Shown here one piece after another: positions 33,988-42,534 of a stretch of DNA of 64,000 nt (positions are counted from its first letter, which is position 1; each line of letters opens with the position of its first letter). The notes under the pieces were generated by a model. That model did no database searches. It saw nothing but the letters and a program-made list of their open reading frames with translations, and was not told the origin of the DNA. This DNA is from Hoeflea sp048261205 (GTDB lineage Bacteria > Pseudomonadota > Alphaproteobacteria > Rhizobiales > Rhizobiaceae). The DNA lies in NCBI RefSeq assembly GCF_048261205.1, contig NZ_JBLXGF010000007.1; one strand, written 5' to 3'. A program made the position numbers and the translations under genes.

Positions 33988-34172
33988 GACCTGTCTTTCC
34001 GGATTAAAGTAGTTTGAGATCAAGCGTGATATCCGGTTTGAGCATTTTGTCCAGTTCGAAGCAAAGTCGAGGTCCCGGCTTTGGAAGTAGTCAAACTGGC
34101 TTGGCTCGACGGGACAGTGACGGGTGTAGCCCAACGGTGAATTGCGAAAGGCAATCACTCAAACAAACGAAA

Positions 34173-34204
34173 GCAGGCCATGAACAATGTCGCTCATGGC
34201 CTGC
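34173..34204 (-). terminator. Terminator of the small membrane protein gene
   Basis: A perfect 11-base-pair stem (34173-34183 with 34194-34204) and a 10-base loop, followed on the minus strand by CTTTCGTTTG. It lies 26 bases beyond the 34230-34430 stop. Confidence 0.75.
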
Positions 34205-34229
34205 AATGAAAATCAATGATGATCGAGGG

Positions 34230-34430
34230 TTAGTTAGACGGTGCAGCGGGTGCAATCTCGTCGGGAACATCAATGGAGACATTGATGTCGCTGCCGCCGT
34301 TCAACGCACCGGAATTATACATGTAGAAACCGCCAAATGCGATCACGGCGAGAAGCACGATGGCAACGAACCAACCGGCCCCTCCGGAGCTGGTGGTAAC
34401 AACAGTGGTCTCGCGGTCCTGATGAGCCAT
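34230..34430 (-). CDS. Small single-span membrane protein
   Basis: A 66-residue protein with one membrane helix (about residues 20-37, WFVAIVLLAVIAFGGFY) preceded by a short polar N-terminus and followed by a Ser/Asp/Pro-rich tail. An ideal ribosome site, AAGGAGA, lies 6-7 bases before the ATG and a strong terminator follows, so it is very likely expressed. No family is recognised; similar short proteins are common in Hyphomicrobiales. Confidence 0.75.
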   Translation of the reverse strand: MAHQDRETTVVTTSSGGAGWFVAIVLLAVIAFGGFYMYNSGALNGGSDINVSIDVPDEIAPAAPSN

Positions 34431-34568
34431 GAAAAGTCTCCTTTTTCAAATATCAGGAGACAAACGCGATTGGCCGGATTTGGTTCCGTTGGTGCGTATT
34501 TGCTCTTCGGGCGTGCCTGTCGCATCGAGGCAGGCAAGGCAGGCTCTGCTTGAGGCCGCCCTGCAACC

Positions 34569-36386
34569 TCATGCCGGATCGGTGAGGGAAGTACTTTCCT
34601 GCAGTGGTTTGTCCAATCGCTCGGATTCCCGTTTCGGCTTGATCAGCGGTTCCGGCGTGACCGGGCGGGTATGCAGCTTCTCCCGTCCGGCCAGAAGACC
34701 CTCCACGGCCTGGATTGCGAGCCGCTCCTCGTCGCGGTGACGGACATCTTCACTGATGGCCGCCGCCTGATCTTCCGAGGTGCCGAGGGCTTCAAGCGTC
34801 TTGCGCCCGAAAAGCATTCCGGATTCGAATGTTTCACGCGCTTCGTAGTCCACGCCACGGGCGCGCAACGACAAGGTATGGGTTCTGTCGTAAGCGCGGG
34901 CGAAAATCCGCGCCGTGGGGAATTCGGCCTGGATCATGTCGACAATCTTGTCGGTGATGTCCTGTTTGTGGGTGCAGACAGCCACGATCTTGGCGCGCTG
35001 TATTCCCGCCGCCACGAGCACATCCTTGCGGGTGCCGTCGCCGAAATAGATCTTGAAACCGAATTTTGAAGCCGACCGGATTCGATCTGCGGACTGATCA
35101 ATGATGGTGACATCCGATCCGCCCGCCAGCAAAATCTGCGACGCGATCTGCCCGAAACGCGAAAACCCGATCATCAACACGTCGGAGCCCGCGCCTGCGA
35201 AATCCTCGTCCATCTGCTCGTCCGTTGACTCGCGCATCAGCCGGTTTGCCAGCAGCGCTGCCAGCGGTGTCAGCGCCATGGAGATCGTGACGATCGCCAC
35301 CAGCAGCGAGGCTGTTGACTGGGAGAAGACGCCCGCAGCAGCCGCAGCGCTGAAGATGACAAAACCGAATTCACCGCCCTGAGGTAAAAGTCCGGCGATC
35401 TGTACGCTGTTGTTGTGACTGGAACCGAAAGCCCGGCATGCGCCGTAAATCACCAGCGCCTTGATGACCATCAGCACCGGCACTGCAATCAGAATAAGGA
35501 CAATGTTGTCGGCAATCACCGCGAGATCGAGCGACAGGCCCACGGCCATGAAGAACAAACCGAGCAGGATGCCGCGAAACGGCTCGATATCGGCCTCAAG
35601 TTCATGCCGGTAGGAGGATTCAGCCAGCATCACGCCTGCGATAAAGGCGCCAAGCGCCATGGAAAGCCCGGCAAATTGCATCAGCGAGCCGGAGGCGAGC
35701 ACGACAAAAAGCGCAGCCGCAATCATGGCTTCCTTGGCTCCGGTTCCGGCGATCACCTGAAAGAGCGGATTGAGCAGGTATCTTCCCGCAACCAGCAAAG
35801 CGGCAATTGCCCCGACGGTGATGGCGATATCCAGAATAATCGACCCGCCGCCATCGCTCGTCACCGGTGCAACGAGGGGAACCAAGGCCAGAATCGGTAC
35901 GATCGCCAGATCCTGAAACAGCAGGATCGAAAAGGATTGCTGTCCGTACCTTGTGTTGAGATCGCCGCGCTCTTCCAGAATCTGGATGCCGAAGGCAGTC
36001 GAGGACAAGGCCAGTCCGAAACCGATCACCACGGCGGCGGTCCATGGCTGTGCGCCCAACACAGCAGCAGCCGCTACCAATGCCAGCGCGGAGACCAGTA
36101 CCTGCACAAGCCCGAGGCCAAAGATATCGCGCCGCAACTGCCAGAGCCGTGATGGTTTGAGCTCAAGCCCGATGATAAACAACAGCAGCACAACGCCGAA
36201 TTCTGCAAAATGCAGGATCTCTTCGCCGTCGGTGATGATCCTCAGCAATGGCCCAATCACGATACCCGCAGCCAGGTAGCCCAGAACGGTTCCAAGCCCG
36301 ATCTTCTTGAACAACGGAGCTGCAACCACTGCTCCGCAAAGCAGAACCAGGCCTTGGGTATAAAGGTTGGCTTCGTCTCCAGCCAT
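34569..36386 (-). CDS. Kef-type monovalent cation:proton antiporter (CPA2)
   Basis: A 605-residue CPA2 antiporter. About 12 membrane helices at residues 5-390 carry GLGTVLGYLAAGIVIGP, FAEFGVVLLLFIIGLEL and the ion-path LSSTAFGIQIL and LLFQDLAIVPILAL segments. A TrkA-N/RCK NAD-binding domain follows (VLMIGFSRFGQIASQIL, VTIIDQSADR) and the last 60 residues are polar. It resembles KefB/KefC/YbaL K+ efflux systems; no KefF/KefG partner gene is adjacent. ATG 36386 has GGAG 8 bases upstream and removes an implausible 35-residue leader. It is divergent from pmbA. Confidence 0.9.
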   Translation of the reverse strand: MAGDEANLYTQGLVLLCGAVVAAPLFKKIGLGTVLGYLAAGIVIGPLLRIITDGEEILHFAEFGVVLLLFIIGLELKPSRLWQLRRDIFGLGLVQVLVSALALVAAAAVLGAQPWTAAVVIGFGLALSSTAFGIQILEERGDLNTRYGQQSFSILLFQDLAIVPILALVPLVAPVTSDGGGSIILDIAITVGAIAALLVAGRYLLNPLFQVIAGTGAKEAMIAAALFVVLASGSLMQFAGLSMALGAFIAGVMLAESSYRHELEADIEPFRGILLGLFFMAVGLSLDLAVIADNIVLILIAVPVLMVIKALVIYGACRAFGSSHNNSVQIAGLLPQGGEFGFVIFSAAAAAGVFSQSTASLLVAIVTISMALTPLAALLANRLMRESTDEQMDEDFAGAGSDVLMIGFSRFGQIASQILLAGGSDVTIIDQSADRIRSASKFGFKIYFGDGTRKDVLVAAGIQRAKIVAVCTHKQDITDKIVDMIQAEFPTARIFARAYDRTHTLSLRARGVDYEARETFESGMLFGRKTLEALGTSEDQAAAISEDVRHRDEERLAIQAVEGLLAGREKLHTRPVTPEPLIKPKRESERLDKPLQESTSLTDPA

Positions 36387-36489
36387 TCGGTGCGCTCCAT
36401 TGTCGTTTAAAGGGCCGGGATGGACCATGTTGGGCTTGATGCTTGACGGTCGGGACAATACATGAGAGCCAAGCGAAAGGCCAAACAAC

Positions 36490-37833
36490 ATGAGTGATAC
36501 ACAACAATCCGAAGACTTGCTGGCAAAAGCCGAGCGACTAATCGGGCGGGCCCGGTCTGCAGGTGCCGATCAGGCCGATGCGCTGGTGGTTCGCAGCCGC
36601 TCCCGTTCAGCTTCGGTACGCAATGGCCAGGTCGAAAATACCCAGTCTGCCGAATCAGACGACTTCAGCCTTCGGGTGTTTGTCGGCCAGAAAGTCGCGA
36701 CCGTGACGGCCGGTCAGGGCGCGGATGTGGATGCACTCGCCGAACGCGCTGTCGCCATGGCGCGCGTTTCTCCCGAAGATCCGCATGCCTGTCTCGCCGA
36801 TGCCGGGATGCTTGCCGAAACCTGGCCGGATCTCGATTTGTACGATCCGACCGAACCGTCTGCCGAGAGTCTGATTGAAGCGGCGACGGCAGCCGAGGCG
36901 GCGGCTCTGGCGGTCCCCGGCGTCGCGAGCTCCATTGGCGCTGGCGCCGGTACCGGGCTTTTCGGCATGGTGCTGGCGACCTCACACGGCTTTTCCGGCG
37001 CCTTCGAGCGCTCCGGTTTTTCCCGGTCCGTCAGTGTGATCGCCGGCGAAGGCGTCAAGATGGAACGTGATTACGATTTCGACAGCCGCGTCTTCTTTGC
37101 CGACCTTGATGATGCCGAAGCGATTGGCCGGAGCGCCGGGGAGCGTGCTGCCGCCCGGGTCAATCCGCGCAAGGTCAAGACCGGCTCCAACGTCACCGTT
37201 GTCTTCGACCCCCGTGCTTCTCGTGGCCTGATCGGCCATCTGGTGTCCGCGATCAATGGCGCATCGGTTGCCCGCAAAACCTCCTTCCTCAAGGATATGA
37301 TGGGCAAGAAGGTCGCGATTGACGGGCTGACGCTGGTCGACAATCCGTTTGTACGCCGCGGCCCCGGATCTCGCCCGTTCGATGGCGAAGGCGTTTCTGT
37401 GGGGCCGCTGACAATGGTCGAGGACGGCGTGTTGCAGCAATGGTATCTGACCACAGCTGTGGCGCGAGAACTTGGATTGAAAAGCAATGGGCGCGCAAGC
37501 CGTGGCGGTGGCGTGTCTCCGTCTTCGACCAATGTCATTGTCAATCCTGGCCAGCAGACTGCTGAAGAGCTGATTGCCTCTGTAGGTACCGGGTTTTACG
37601 TCACCGAATTGATAGGGCAGGGCGTCAACGGTGTTACCGGCGAATACAGCCGCGGCGCATCCGGGTTCTGGATCGAAAATGGCAAGCTAAGTTTTGCTGT
37701 GTCGGAAGTAACCATTGCATCGAACCTCAAGGACATGTTCAAGCGCATGACCTTCGCCAATGACATTGACACCAAGTTTTCCATCGCGGCGCCGACCATT
37801 GCCATCGAAGGCATGACCCTTGCAGGCGAGTGA
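36490..37833 (+). CDS. pmbA: Metalloprotease-like PmbA/TldE protein
   Basis: A 447-residue TldD/PmbA family protein, the usual length. The N-terminal half begins ADALVVRSRSRSASVRNGQ, and the C-terminal half contains VVFDPRASRGLIGHLVSAI and GASGFWIENGKLSFAVSEVTI. TldD and TldE (PmbA) form a heterodimeric zinc protease that processes microcin-like peptides and CcdA; the PmbA partner itself lacks the HExxxH site, consistent with its absence here. It heads the rhizobial cluster that continues to lpxK. Confidence 0.9.
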   Translation: MSDTQQSEDLLAKAERLIGRARSAGADQADALVVRSRSRSASVRNGQVENTQSAESDDFSLRVFVGQKVATVTAGQGADVDALAERAVAMARVSPEDPHACLADAGMLAETWPDLDLYDPTEPSAESLIEAATAAEAAALAVPGVASSIGAGAGTGLFGMVLATSHGFSGAFERSGFSRSVSVIAGEGVKMERDYDFDSRVFFADLDDAEAIGRSAGERAAARVNPRKVKTGSNVTVVFDPRASRGLIGHLVSAINGASVARKTSFLKDMMGKKVAIDGLTLVDNPFVRRGPGSRPFDGEGVSVGPLTMVEDGVLQQWYLTTAVARELGLKSNGRASRGGGVSPSSTNVIVNPGQQTAEELIASVGTGFYVTELIGQGVNGVTGEYSRGASGFWIENGKLSFAVSEVTIASNLKDMFKRMTFANDIDTKFSIAAPTIAIEGMTLAGE

Positions 37834-38642
37834 TGGAGCCTGACATCGAGCCCTATGCGGAAGATCTTGCCCTTATGGTCGCAGCATCCCGTATGGCAGC
37901 TGATATAGGTATGTCCCATTTCCGCCAGGATCCGGAGGTCTGGTACAAGAATGAGGGCCGTTCTCCGGTAAGCGAAGCTGACATCGCCATCGACGTGCTT
38001 CTCAAGAAAATGCTGCTTGCAGCACGCCCGGATTATGGTTGGCTCTCGGAAGAGGCTGAAGATACCGAGCACCGGCTTGCATGCCGCCGCGTTTTCATTG
38101 TTGACCCGATCGACGGTACCCGCGCCTATGTCGGCGGTCGTCCGGATTGGTGCGTCAGTGTTGGCCTTGTTGAGGACGGCAAGCCGGTGGCTGGCGTTCT
38201 TGCAGCGCCGGCCAAGGGTGAAGTCTGGCACGCATATGCCGGCGGCGGCGCTTTCCTCAATGATGTTCAGCTCACGTCGGGTGAACCGGAAATAGAGGAT
38301 GCGCGGTTGCGCGTCGCCGTTCCGGATGTGGTTGCCAAGCACATGCGGCCCGGGGCAATGGCCGGTCTCGACAAGGTTGCCGGCGGCCCGTCGCTGGCGC
38401 TCAGGGTTGCGGCGGTGGCCAATAGCGAGCTGGACGGGGTCTATGTTCGCCCTCAAGCCAGCGAGTGGGACCTAGCTGCCGCTGATGTGTTGCTTGCCGA
38501 AACCGGACATATTCTCGTCGATGGGTCAGGCCGGCGCATGCTATACAATCAACCAGACCCGGCTCGTGGTCTGCTGCTTGCAGCGTCTCACCGGCAGGTG
38601 ACGGGTCTGCTGGGCTTGCTGCTCTCATCCGAGAGCCATTGA
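37833..38642 (+). CDS. 3'(2'),5'-bisphosphate nucleotidase / inositol monophosphatase family (CysQ-like)
   Basis: A 269-residue Mg2+-dependent phosphatase of the IMPase superfamily. The metal sites are in WLSEEAED, VDPIDGTRAYVGG and SEWDLAAADVLLAE. Members dephosphorylate 3'-phosphoadenosine 5'-phosphate (CysQ) or inositol phosphates; the sequence does not settle which. The ATG shares one base with the pmbA stop (TGATG); a GTG at 37830 is also possible. The tight packing shows an operon with pmbA. Confidence 0.85.
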   Translation: MEPDIEPYAEDLALMVAASRMAADIGMSHFRQDPEVWYKNEGRSPVSEADIAIDVLLKKMLLAARPDYGWLSEEAEDTEHRLACRRVFIVDPIDGTRAYVGGRPDWCVSVGLVEDGKPVAGVLAAPAKGEVWHAYAGGGAFLNDVQLTSGEPEIEDARLRVAVPDVVAKHMRPGAMAGLDKVAGGPSLALRVAAVANSELDGVYVRPQASEWDLAAADVLLAETGHILVDGSGRRMLYNQPDPARGLLLAASHRQVTGLLGLLLSSESH

Positions 38643-38705
38643 CCTTTTAATCGAATTGCCGCAAACCCCGCTTTGATCAATGACACCGTTTCTTGGAGTG
38701 ATCCC

Positions 38706-38954
38706 ATGGCTGATGGCAACAACAAACAGCTTTTGCATCTGGTATTCGGCGGCGAGCTTGAGAGCCTGGAGTCAATGAACTTCAGGGATCTGGATGCATT
38801 GGACATTGTCGGCATCTATCCGAATTATGCCACTGCACACGCTGCCTGGAAGTCAAAGGCGCAAATGACCGTGGACAACGCTCATATGCGTTACTTCATT
38901 GTGCACATGCACCGGATGCTTGATCCGCATCATGAAAGCAAAACCGCGTCATAA
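38706..38954 (+). CDS. DUF4170 domain protein
   Basis: An 82-residue protein with the conserved HLVFGGELESL and DALDIVGIYPNYATAHAAWKSKAQ segments of DUF4170, followed by a VDNAHMRYFIVHMHRML helix. The function is unknown. GGAG lies 8 bases before ATG 38706; the frame to 38673 lacks a site. It sits, as in other Hyphomicrobiales, between the CysQ-like phosphatase and the lipid A acyltransferase-like gene. Confidence 0.8.
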   Translation: MADGNNKQLLHLVFGGELESLESMNFRDLDALDIVGIYPNYATAHAAWKSKAQMTVDNAHMRYFIVHMHRMLDPHHESKTAS

Positions 38955-38974
38955 GGCGTGGAGCGAAAGACGAG

Positions 38975-39745
38975 ATGATCAAACCGGACGCCGACAGCGC
39001 GCCGAAGCTCAGGCAGCTTGGCGAGACTTTCAGCAGGCGGCGTCTGGGCAAGAGGCTGTTGCAGTCGGAACTGGTCCAGCGGACCGGGTCTGCGCTGATC
39101 GGCTGGGCGCTTGCTTCGATCTGGCGCAGCAACCGCGACAATGGCACGTCGACCGATTGGGACACGATGCTGGATGGCGAATGGCCCGCGATCTTTGCGC
39201 TGTGGCATGGTCAGCATTTGCTGGTTCCCTATGCCAGCCCCTCAGACCGAAAATTCACCTCACTGGTATCGCGCAGCACAGATGCGGAAATCAATGCACG
39301 TGTTCTCGCGCGGGCCGGCATTGATGTGATCCGGGGATCAGGCGGCCGTGAAGATTCCCGCGCAGATACGGGCAAGGGCGGCGTCAGAGCCCTGTTGGCG
39401 ATGCGCAATGCGCTTAAAGGTGGCGTCAACGTGGTCATGATCGCCGATATCTCCAAGGGTCAGCCGCGTCAGGCCGGTGAGGGCATCGTCACATTGGCAA
39501 AAATCTCCGGCCGCCCCATCGTGCCGGTGGCCCTGGCAACCAGCCGCCGCCGGGTGCTGGAAAAGTCCTGGGACAAGACAACGATCAACCTGCCGTTCGG
39601 CACGCGCAGCGTGCGGCTCGCCCCGCCCATTTATATTGGGCCGAAGGCGAATGAAAAGGAAATGGCGGATGCCCGTTTGAAGGTGACTGCGGAACTCAAT
39701 CGTGTAACGGACGAAGCGATGCGTGCCGTCGAGGAGAGCACATGA
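38975..39745 (+). CDS. DUF374 lysophospholipid acyltransferase-like protein
   Basis: A 256-residue protein of DUF374, part of the lysophospholipid acyltransferase superfamily. The pattern FALWHGQHLLVPYA takes the place of the HX4D motif, and GREDSRADTGKGGVRALLAM, MIADISKGQPRQAGEGIVTLA and RPIVPVALATS are the family blocks. The waaA start overlaps its stop (ATGA). Location next to waaA and lpxK suggests a step in lipid A or envelope lipid acylation, which is inference. Confidence 0.85.
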   Translation: MIKPDADSAPKLRQLGETFSRRRLGKRLLQSELVQRTGSALIGWALASIWRSNRDNGTSTDWDTMLDGEWPAIFALWHGQHLLVPYASPSDRKFTSLVSRSTDAEINARVLARAGIDVIRGSGGREDSRADTGKGGVRALLAMRNALKGGVNVVMIADISKGQPRQAGEGIVTLAKISGRPIVPVALATSRRRVLEKSWDKTTINLPFGTRSVRLAPPIYIGPKANEKEMADARLKVTAELNRVTDEAMRAVEEST

Positions 39746-41085
39746 GCCGCGGCTGGGCACGAGCGGCGCTTGTCGGTTACCGCTGGTTCGGCGCGGGTAT
39801 CTATCCGTTGCTTGGCCCTTATCTCGCCATTCGCGCTGCCAAGGGCAAGGAAGAACGCACCCGCCGCAACGAACGTTATGGCCGTTCAAAGATCGACCGG
39901 CCGGACGGGCCACTGGTCTGGTTCCATGCCGCCAGTGTGGGTGAAACCACGGCTGTGGTTCCCCTGATACGTGAAGTGCGCCGTCGTGGCATTGCCGTCG
40001 TGCTGACCACCGGGACTGTCACATCGGCAGGGGTCGCGCGCGAGCGTCTTGGCGACAATGTCATTCATCAATATGTACCGCTGGATTTGAAGCCGGCGGT
40101 CTCGCGGTTCCTCGATCACTGGAAACCCGATCTCGCCATTATCGCTGAATCCGAAATCTGGCCGATGACCATCCTGGAGCTGGGTGTGCGGCGAACGCCG
40201 CAGGTTCTGGTCAATGGCCGCCTCTCTGACCGTTCTTTTGCGCGTTGGAGCAAGCGCCTGAGCCTTGCCGACGCCTTGTTTGAAAACCTCTCCCATGTGG
40301 TCGCCCAATCGGATCTCGACGCGGAGCGTTTCCTGGCGCTGGGAGCGCGTCCTGTGTCTGTATCGGGCAACCTCAAGGTGGACACGACCGCTCCGCCCTG
40401 GGATGCAAAGGAACTCGACAGACTCAAGGGACAGATCAGGGATCGGCCGACATGGGCGGCAATTTCGACATTCGAGGGTGAGGACGAAATTGCCGCAGCG
40501 GTGCACAAGACATTGTCGCCGCGCCACAAGCAACTGACCATCCTGGTTCCGCGTCACCCCGACCGCGCCGATGCCATTGAAGCCATGCTGACCGAGAGAG
40601 GCCTTAAGGTTGCACGCCGGTCCCGGAGTGACGTGATCGAACCTTCTACGGATGTCTATCTCGGAGACACCATTGGCGAGATGGGACTTTACCTCAATCT
40701 CACTGAAATCGCTTTCGTCGGGAAATCACTGAAGGGCGGTGGCGGACAGAACCCGCTTGAACCCGCCATGCTCGGTTGCGCCGTCTTGTCTGGCAGCAAT
40801 GTTGAGAATTTCAGGGAGAGCTATGCCCGGCTGCTCAAGAACGGCGGTGCGCGTTATGTGCGTGATGGCGAGATGCTGGCAAAGGCCGTGCATTTTCTGT
40901 TGTCGAATCCGCAGGCCCGGAAGACCATGGCGGAAGGTGGCGACAAGACCCTTCGTGATATGCGCGGCGCATTGAAAGCCACCATCCGTGCGCTTGAACC
41001 CTACATCAACCCGTTGACCGTCAAGGCCCGGCTTCTGCCGCGCGACAACGAGAATTCGGAGAGCCGCGGAGGTGGGCAATGGTGA
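39742..41085 (+). CDS. waaA: 3-deoxy-D-manno-octulosonic acid transferase
   Basis: A 447-residue Kdo transferase (KdtA). After an N-terminal membrane-proximal helix, the glycosyltransferase N domain has WFHAASVGETTAVVPLI with the catalytic Glu, and AESEIWPMTI follows; the C-terminal GT-B domain contains FVGKSLKGGGGQNPLEPA and the nucleotide-binding end region. It attaches Kdo from CMP-Kdo to lipid IVA at the inner membrane. It overlaps the DUF374 gene by four bases and lpxK by seven, so the three lipid genes are one unit. Confidence 0.95.
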   Translation: MSRGWARAALVGYRWFGAGIYPLLGPYLAIRAAKGKEERTRRNERYGRSKIDRPDGPLVWFHAASVGETTAVVPLIREVRRRGIAVVLTTGTVTSAGVARERLGDNVIHQYVPLDLKPAVSRFLDHWKPDLAIIAESEIWPMTILELGVRRTPQVLVNGRLSDRSFARWSKRLSLADALFENLSHVVAQSDLDAERFLALGARPVSVSGNLKVDTTAPPWDAKELDRLKGQIRDRPTWAAISTFEGEDEIAAAVHKTLSPRHKQLTILVPRHPDRADAIEAMLTERGLKVARRSRSDVIEPSTDVYLGDTIGEMGLYLNLTEIAFVGKSLKGGGGQNPLEPAMLGCAVLSGSNVENFRESYARLLKNGGARYVRDGEMLAKAVHFLLSNPQARKTMAEGGDKTLRDMRGALKATIRALEPYINPLTVKARLLPRDNENSESRGGGQW

Positions 41086-42101
41086 GCGAAGCCCCTCCGT
41101 TCTGGTGGCAATCTTCCGGCATACAGTCCGCGATACTCTCTCCCTTCGGATGGATCTACGGGCGCGTTGCGCGCCGCATCATGGACCGCCGGGTTCGCAA
41201 GGCCGTGGCCGTTCCGGTCATATGCGTCGGTAATTTCACCGTCGGCGGTTCCGGCAAGACGCCGACGGCACTGGCGCTCGCCAGTGCTGCGATTGACCGG
41301 GGTTTGAAACCAGGGTTTTTGTCCCGCGGCTATGGCGGCGGCGTCCATCACGCAACGGTCGTTGATCTGGCGAAAGATACGGCCAGGCTCGTTGGTGACG
41401 AACCAATGCTGCTCGCCGCCAAGGCGACTACGGTGGTCTCTCCCGACCGGGCGGAAGGCGCAGATCTGCTGCTGCGCGAGGGCGTTGATCTCATCATCAT
41501 GGATGACGGTTTTCAAAGCGCGCGGCTGGTGTTTGACCAGGCTCTGCTGGTGGTGGATGCCCGCCGCGGCATTGGCAATGGCTGCGTGTTTCCAGCCGGT
41601 CCGGTGCGGGCGCCGGTGATTGATCAGGTTCGCCATGCCGATGCGCTGATTGTGGTGGGTGAAGGAGATGGCGCAGATCCGATGATCAGATTGGCTGCGC
41701 GCGCTGCAAAGCCGATCCATCTGGCGCGTTTCCAGCCTCGAAATGGTGCACAATTCAGAGACCGGAATTGTCTGGCATTTGCCGCGATCGGCGATCCGGA
41801 GAAATTCTTCAAGACGCTCGAGGACGCCCATGTCCGGTTGGCGCAACGCAAGAGCTTTCCCGACCATCATCCGTTTACGGACGACGAAGCCAAGGAGCTG
41901 TTGGCGGAAGCTGAGCTATATGGTCTCGATCTGATCACCACATCCAAGGACTATGTCCGCTTGCAAGCGGGACATGGCAGGGCGCTTGAGCTGGTGGAAA
42001 AAACGTCTGTTCTGGAGATTGATCTGGCCTTTGACAGCCCGGAAGTCCCGAATGTGATTATTGAAAACGCATTGACAGCATTCCAGCGCCGCCGCGCGTA
42101 G
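41079..42101 (+). CDS. lpxK: Tetraacyldisaccharide 4'-kinase LpxK
   Basis: A 340-residue lipid A kinase. The N-terminal membrane helix region (ILSPFGWIYGRVARRIM) leads to the P-loop VGNFTVGGSGKTPTALAL near residues 46-63; SRGYGGG, VGDEPMLLAAKATTVVSPDRAEGA and IMDDGFQSARL (Walker B-type) follow. It phosphorylates the 4' position of the lipid A disaccharide. GGAGGT lies 5 bases before the ATG, which is inside the waaA gene. It is convergent with the DUF2093 gene, 16 bases away. Confidence 0.95.
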   Translation: MVSEAPPFWWQSSGIQSAILSPFGWIYGRVARRIMDRRVRKAVAVPVICVGNFTVGGSGKTPTALALASAAIDRGLKPGFLSRGYGGGVHHATVVDLAKDTARLVGDEPMLLAAKATTVVSPDRAEGADLLLREGVDLIIMDDGFQSARLVFDQALLVVDARRGIGNGCVFPAGPVRAPVIDQVRHADALIVVGEGDGADPMIRLAARAAKPIHLARFQPRNGAQFRDRNCLAFAAIGDPEKFFKTLEDAHVRLAQRKSFPDHHPFTDDEAKELLAEAELYGLDLITTSKDYVRLQAGHGRALELVEKTSVLEIDLAFDSPEVPNVIIENALTAFQRRRA

Positions 42102-42117
42102 CTGGCGCTTCCGTGTT

Positions 42118-42342
42118 TCACTTTTCAGGCAGCAGTCCCGCGCGCTGGTCGGCTTTCACGGAGGCGTTGACGTCGAAATAGGGCTCCTGCCGCTCCACGC
42201 TCCAGTATTTCAGTTCCTCAATCGGGATGACCTTGCCGGTAACCGCGCAAACCACATGATTGCCTGGCATCACGATCTGAAAATCGCCGTCGAGATAGCG
42301 AATTTTCGCCGGACGCTCGCCCGGGCCTTCAAAACGGTTCAT
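42118..42342 (-). CDS. DUF2093 domain protein
   Basis: A 74-residue protein beginning NRFEGPGERPAKIRYLDGDF and containing VVCAVTGKVIPIEELKYWSVERQEPY, the DUF2093 pattern. Short, soluble and of unknown function. ATG 42342 has GGGAG about 8 bases upstream; the frame to 42396 is not supported. It is conserved next to lpxK and mutL in Hyphomicrobiales. Confidence 0.82.
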   Translation of the reverse strand: MNRFEGPGERPAKIRYLDGDFQIVMPGNHVVCAVTGKVIPIEELKYWSVERQEPYFDVNASVKADQRAGLLPEK

Positions 42343-42420
42343 GAGGACTGCTCCCGGTTTTCCTAACGCACGATGCAATGAATCGTAGTCATGCAATGTG
42401 CTCTAGGTTCTTGCTCTTGC

Positions 42421-42464
42421 GCGTGTTTTACTCCGAAAACCGGATCCCACTTTTCGGAACACGC
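42421..42464. repeat. Rhizobial-type intergenic palindromic repeat
   Basis: GCGTGTT (42421-42427) pairs with AACACGC (42458-42464) and TCCGAAAA (42432-42439) with TTTTCGGA (42451-42458; the A at 42458 can only join one stem), around ACCGGATCCC. The core CGAAAACCGG...CACTTTTCGG matches a palindromic element I recall as very common between genes in rhizobial genomes. It lies between DUF2093 and mutL. Confidence 0.6.
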
Positions 42465-42534
42465 TTCAGTGGCTGTTCTATGCCGTCTCGGCGGCCGAAT
42501 TGCAAGATTCAGCGATCAGTTGGCGCTTTGTAAA

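Noticed and set aside
34514..34536. Hairpin downstream of the Kef antiporter gene
   Set aside because: The stem (TGCCTG/CAGGCA) is short and no T tract follows on the minus strand, so a terminator cannot be claimed.
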